Assembly: GCA_020847425.1 (NCBI GenBank)
Contig: JADLCC010000001.1
Location: forward strand, 1-35,994
Source: Saprospiraceae bacterium
GTDB taxonomy: Bacteria > Bacteroidota > Bacteroidia > Chitinophagales > Saprospiraceae
Direction: 5' to 3'
DNA: 35,994 nucleotides
Part shown: piece after piece, positions 34,027 to 35,994 of the stretch
Layout: the number at the start of each line of letters is the position of its first letter
Position numbering within the stretch: the stretch's first letter is position 1
The notes under the pieces: generated by a model
What the model was told of the DNA's origin: nothing
The model's database searches: none
Seen by the model: the letters and a program-made list of their open reading frames with translations, nothing else
Program-made: the position numbers and the translations under genes

Positions 34027-35646
34027 ATGTGCGAAAAACATAAACAACCCCGCCCCGGCGCTACACTCGACAACCAGGCAGCCCACGAAAACGACCACCG
34101 GCTGTGGTCGCGCCGTGATTTCCTGTCCGCTTCCGGCCTGGTCGGCGCAGGCGGTTTGTTGCTCGGAAAATTACCCGTACGCGCTTTCCAACCCAGTCCG
34201 CTGATGGCAGCGCTGGCCAACGGCCCGAACGACCGCATCCTGGTGCTCATCCGGCTCGATGGCGGTAATGACGGTCTGAACACCATCATCGAACGCGAAA
34301 ATCCGTTTTATTACAACATCCGGCCCAACATTGCCGTCCCGGAAAGCAACCTCTGGGCTTTGAGCAACGAGTACGGTATGCCCCTGGCAACCAATGCGTT
34401 ACAACCGATGTGGGAAGACGGCATGATGAAAGTGATATTCAACGTCGGGTACCCGGAGCCCAATTACAGCCATTTCAGGTCGTACGATATTATAGCATCT
34501 GCCAGCGATTCGGAAGAAGTGGTCAACAGCGGCTGGATGGGCCGTTTCCTCGACAACGAATACGCCGCGTTCCTGGATGCGCCGCCTACAGTGCCGCCGG
34601 CCCTGCAAATCGGCGTTCAATCGAACCTCGTTTTTAAATCAGATTCCGCCAATATGGCCCTGGCTGTCAGCAGCCCGGAGGAGTTTTATCAAATTGCGCA
34701 AACCGGTTTGTTGTACGACACCAGTTCGCTCGGCAATTCGCCCCGGGAACTGGAACTGGCCTATGTGCGCCAAACCGCCAATGCCGCTTTCCGGTACGCC
34801 CAGACCATCAAAGTGGCCTATTCCAAAGGCAAAAACCAGGTGGACTACCCTACCGACAACTATCTGGCCGAACAAATGGCTATTGTGGCACGCCTGATCA
34901 AAGGCAATCTCGGCACTCGGGTATTTATGGTGGAAATCGGCGGTTTCGATACACACGCCGAACAACTCGATCGGCACCCGCTGCTGCTCAACAGGCTGGC
35001 CACTGCCGTCAAGGCTTTTTACGAAGACCTGGCTATGGGAGACGATAACTTGCAGGACAAGGTTTTAGGCATGACGTTCTCCGAATTCGGCCGCACGATT
35101 TATGAAAACGGATCGCAGGGTACCGACCACGGCTGGGGCACTCCGATGATGCTTTTCGGCGGAGGCATCGGCAACGGATTTACAGGACAATACCAGGATC
35201 TGAGCAATCCAGACCCCTATGAAGACCCCGAATTCAGCATGGATTTTCGCGATATTTACGCCACTATTTTGCAGGACTGGATGGGCAACAACCCGGATCT
35301 GGTCAATTTTGTAATGGGCCAGCAACAAACCACCCTCACAGGGCTGGTGCCTGCTATCGCGCCAGTTATCGGTGACAACAATAAATGTGCGCTGTTGGGC
35401 CACAACCCACACCCGGGCGTTCCGGGTGTCATTGAAATCAAATACGCCATGATGCAAAACGGCCCGGTCCGGGTACAATTGCTCGACCAGGCAGGCCACG
35501 TGCTGCGCACCCTGCAAAATGAATACAAAGACATGGGAAGTTATATCCTGAATTTCCGGCCTTCCGACTGGTATGTAGCGCCCGGGAATTACCGGTACAG
35601 GCTGCAGGCGGGAGGGCAGGTGTTTCAGCGGGATTTAAAAATTTGA
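34027..35646 (+). CDS. DUF1501 protein with twin-arginine signal and FlgD-like tail
   Basis: The 539-residue protein has a twin-arginine-type signal at about 27-50 (SRRDFLSASG, then a hydrophobic AGGLLLGKLP). The DUF1501 body follows, with VLIRLDGGNDGLNT near residue 75, then FMVEIGGFDTHAEQ and MTFSEFGRTIYENGS, TDHGWGT, and MLFGGGIGNG. This fold is related to the sulfatase/alkaline-phosphatase superfamily; metal-type residues are the D in LDGGND, DTH, and TDHG. The last about 70 residues (PVRVQLLDQAGHVLRTL, APGNYRYRLQAGG) form a FlgD/T9SS-type-A-like beta-sandwich. The gene follows DUF1800 on the same strand. Export through Tat is predicted; the substrate is unknown. Confidence 0.93.
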   Translation: MCEKHKQPRPGATLDNQAAHENDHRLWSRRDFLSASGLVGAGGLLLGKLPVRAFQPSPLMAALANGPNDRILVLIRLDGGNDGLNTIIERENPFYYNIRPNIAVPESNLWALSNEYGMPLATNALQPMWEDGMMKVIFNVGYPEPNYSHFRSYDIIASASDSEEVVNSGWMGRFLDNEYAAFLDAPPTVPPALQIGVQSNLVFKSDSANMALAVSSPEEFYQIAQTGLLYDTSSLGNSPRELELAYVRQTANAAFRYAQTIKVAYSKGKNQVDYPTDNYLAEQMAIVARLIKGNLGTRVFMVEIGGFDTHAEQLDRHPLLLNRLATAVKAFYEDLAMGDDNLQDKVLGMTFSEFGRTIYENGSQGTDHGWGTPMMLFGGGIGNGFTGQYQDLSNPDPYEDPEFSMDFRDIYATILQDWMGNNPDLVNFVMGQQQTTLTGLVPAIAPVIGDNNKCALLGHNPHPGVPGVIEIKYAMMQNGPVRVQLLDQAGHVLRTLQNEYKDMGSYILNFRPSDWYVAPGNYRYRLQAGGQVFQRDLKI

Positions 35647-35648
35647 TG

Positions 35649-35850
35649 GAACAGGATTGGAAGGATTAAAAAAGGATTACCAGGATGCTCACGTTGAGTG
35701 GAAAATCCTGAATATTTTTTGAACAGGATTGGAAGGATTAAAAAGGATTACCAGGATGCTCACGTTGAGTGAGAAAACCTGAATATTTTAGAACAGGATT
35801 AGAAGGATTAAAAAGGATTGCCAGGATGCTCACGTTGAGTGGAAAATCCT
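35649..35850. repeat. Three direct copies of a 70-bp intergenic repeat
   Basis: Copies start at 35649, 35721 and 35791 (72 and 70 bp apart). Each begins GAACAGGATT, goes through AGGATTA words spaced 9-10 nt, and contains the small CTCA-CGT-TGAG hairpin. The third copy is followed by an inverted half-copy. The array starts 2 nt after the stop of the DUF1501 gene. Confidence 0.75.
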
Positions 35851-35879
35851 GGCAATCCTTTTTAATCTGTCTTGTCCTG
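35794..35879. terminator. Hairpin of the third 70-bp repeat and its inverted half-copy
   Basis: Positions 35794-35827 pair with 35846-35879 at 30 of 34 bases, with the inner 21 bp perfect and an 18-nt loop. Pairing degrades after about 35867, where a probable insertion sequence begins. A terminator function for the DUF1800-DUF1501 pair is plausible. Confidence 0.5.
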
Positions 35880-35994
35880 AAATAGCTTTACACAAAGCAC
35901 AGAATGTAAAGCAATGATCAGGATTAAAAAAGTAAAGCGTTCGAACCGTTACCCGGATGAATTGAAGCGCAAGATTGCGCAAGAATATCTTTCA
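35868..35994 (+). mobile_element. Left end of a probable IS3-type insertion sequence
   Basis: The stretch starts near a TG at 35868, where the pairing of the preceding hairpin arm breaks down. It carries a perfect 8-bp inverted repeat GCTTTACA/TGTAAAGC (35885-35892, 35905-35912) and then a transposase-like start codon. The exact terminal base and the rest of the element lie outside what can be proven here. Confidence 0.45.
35914..35994 (+). CDS. N-terminal fragment of a transposase (IS3 OrfA-like helix-turn-helix)
   Basis: The 27 visible codons from the ATG at 35914 read MIRIKKVKRSNRYPDELKRK, then IAQEYLS, to the window edge without a stop. The RYPDELKRKIAQEYLS pattern is the opening of many IS3/IS911-type OrfA proteins, in which a basic start precedes the first helix of the DNA-binding domain. 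The gene is cut by the window, so neither the family nor integrity can be settled. The inverted repeat at 35885-35912 directly precedes the start and may contain its promoter. Confidence 0.6.
   Translation, partial: MIRIKKVKRSNRYPDELKRKIAQEYLS

Overview
The window reads as chromosomal DNA of a Bacteroidota bacterium, most probably a member of the Saprospiria or a near relative. The evidence is five probable secreted proteins, four of them with type IX secretion (T9SS) C-terminal sorting domains of types A and B, very long extracellular proteins ending in gliding-motility-associated (CHU_C) domains, a DUF4296 lipoprotein, weak Shine-Dalgarno sequences, and TAnnTTTG boxes of the kind used by the Bacteroidota primary sigma factor. 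The taxonomic placement is inference from gene content.

Layout. Positions 1-3073 hold a minus-strand run: a RIC-type iron-sulfur repair protein, a CopD-like membrane protein and a secreted protein of perfect 47-residue repeats that leaves the window. It diverges from an Rrf2-family regulator with three cysteines. Positions 3074-7622 carry an inverted-repeat element without a gene and housekeeping-type genes (a small conserved protein, a CPBP membrane protease, a DUF4296 lipoprotein, a SixA-like phosphatase and a SWIM zinc-finger protein). Positions 7733-25382 are a surface-protein island: an S8 subtilase with a T9SS type A tail diverges from two consecutive giant T9SS type B proteins of about 2436 and 2364 residues, built from several kinds of tandem repeat. 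Positions 25511-28850 hold small membrane, secreted, TetR and DUF983 genes. Positions 28992-35646 hold a 1080-residue multidomain T9SS type A protein that diverges from a DUF1800-DUF1501 pair. The right edge enters a transposase gene.

How the genes work together. Rrf2, RIC and CopD-like proteins probably form a nitrosative or oxidative stress module; their shared promoter region is a near-symmetrical 63-bp palindrome. The T9SS substrates probably coat the cell or act as adhesins and exoenzymes. One giant carries a proprotein-convertase-like P domain next to a subtilase that has none.

The most unusual non-coding signal is a set of gene-end elements made of 7-nt words. Four fold into long hairpins and three are short unfolded runs. 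They use four different words (CGTGAAT, CATTGAA, GTTTATR and YGATAAC types) and lie close to stop codons, several directly touching one. No tRNA, rRNA or CRISPR array was recognised.
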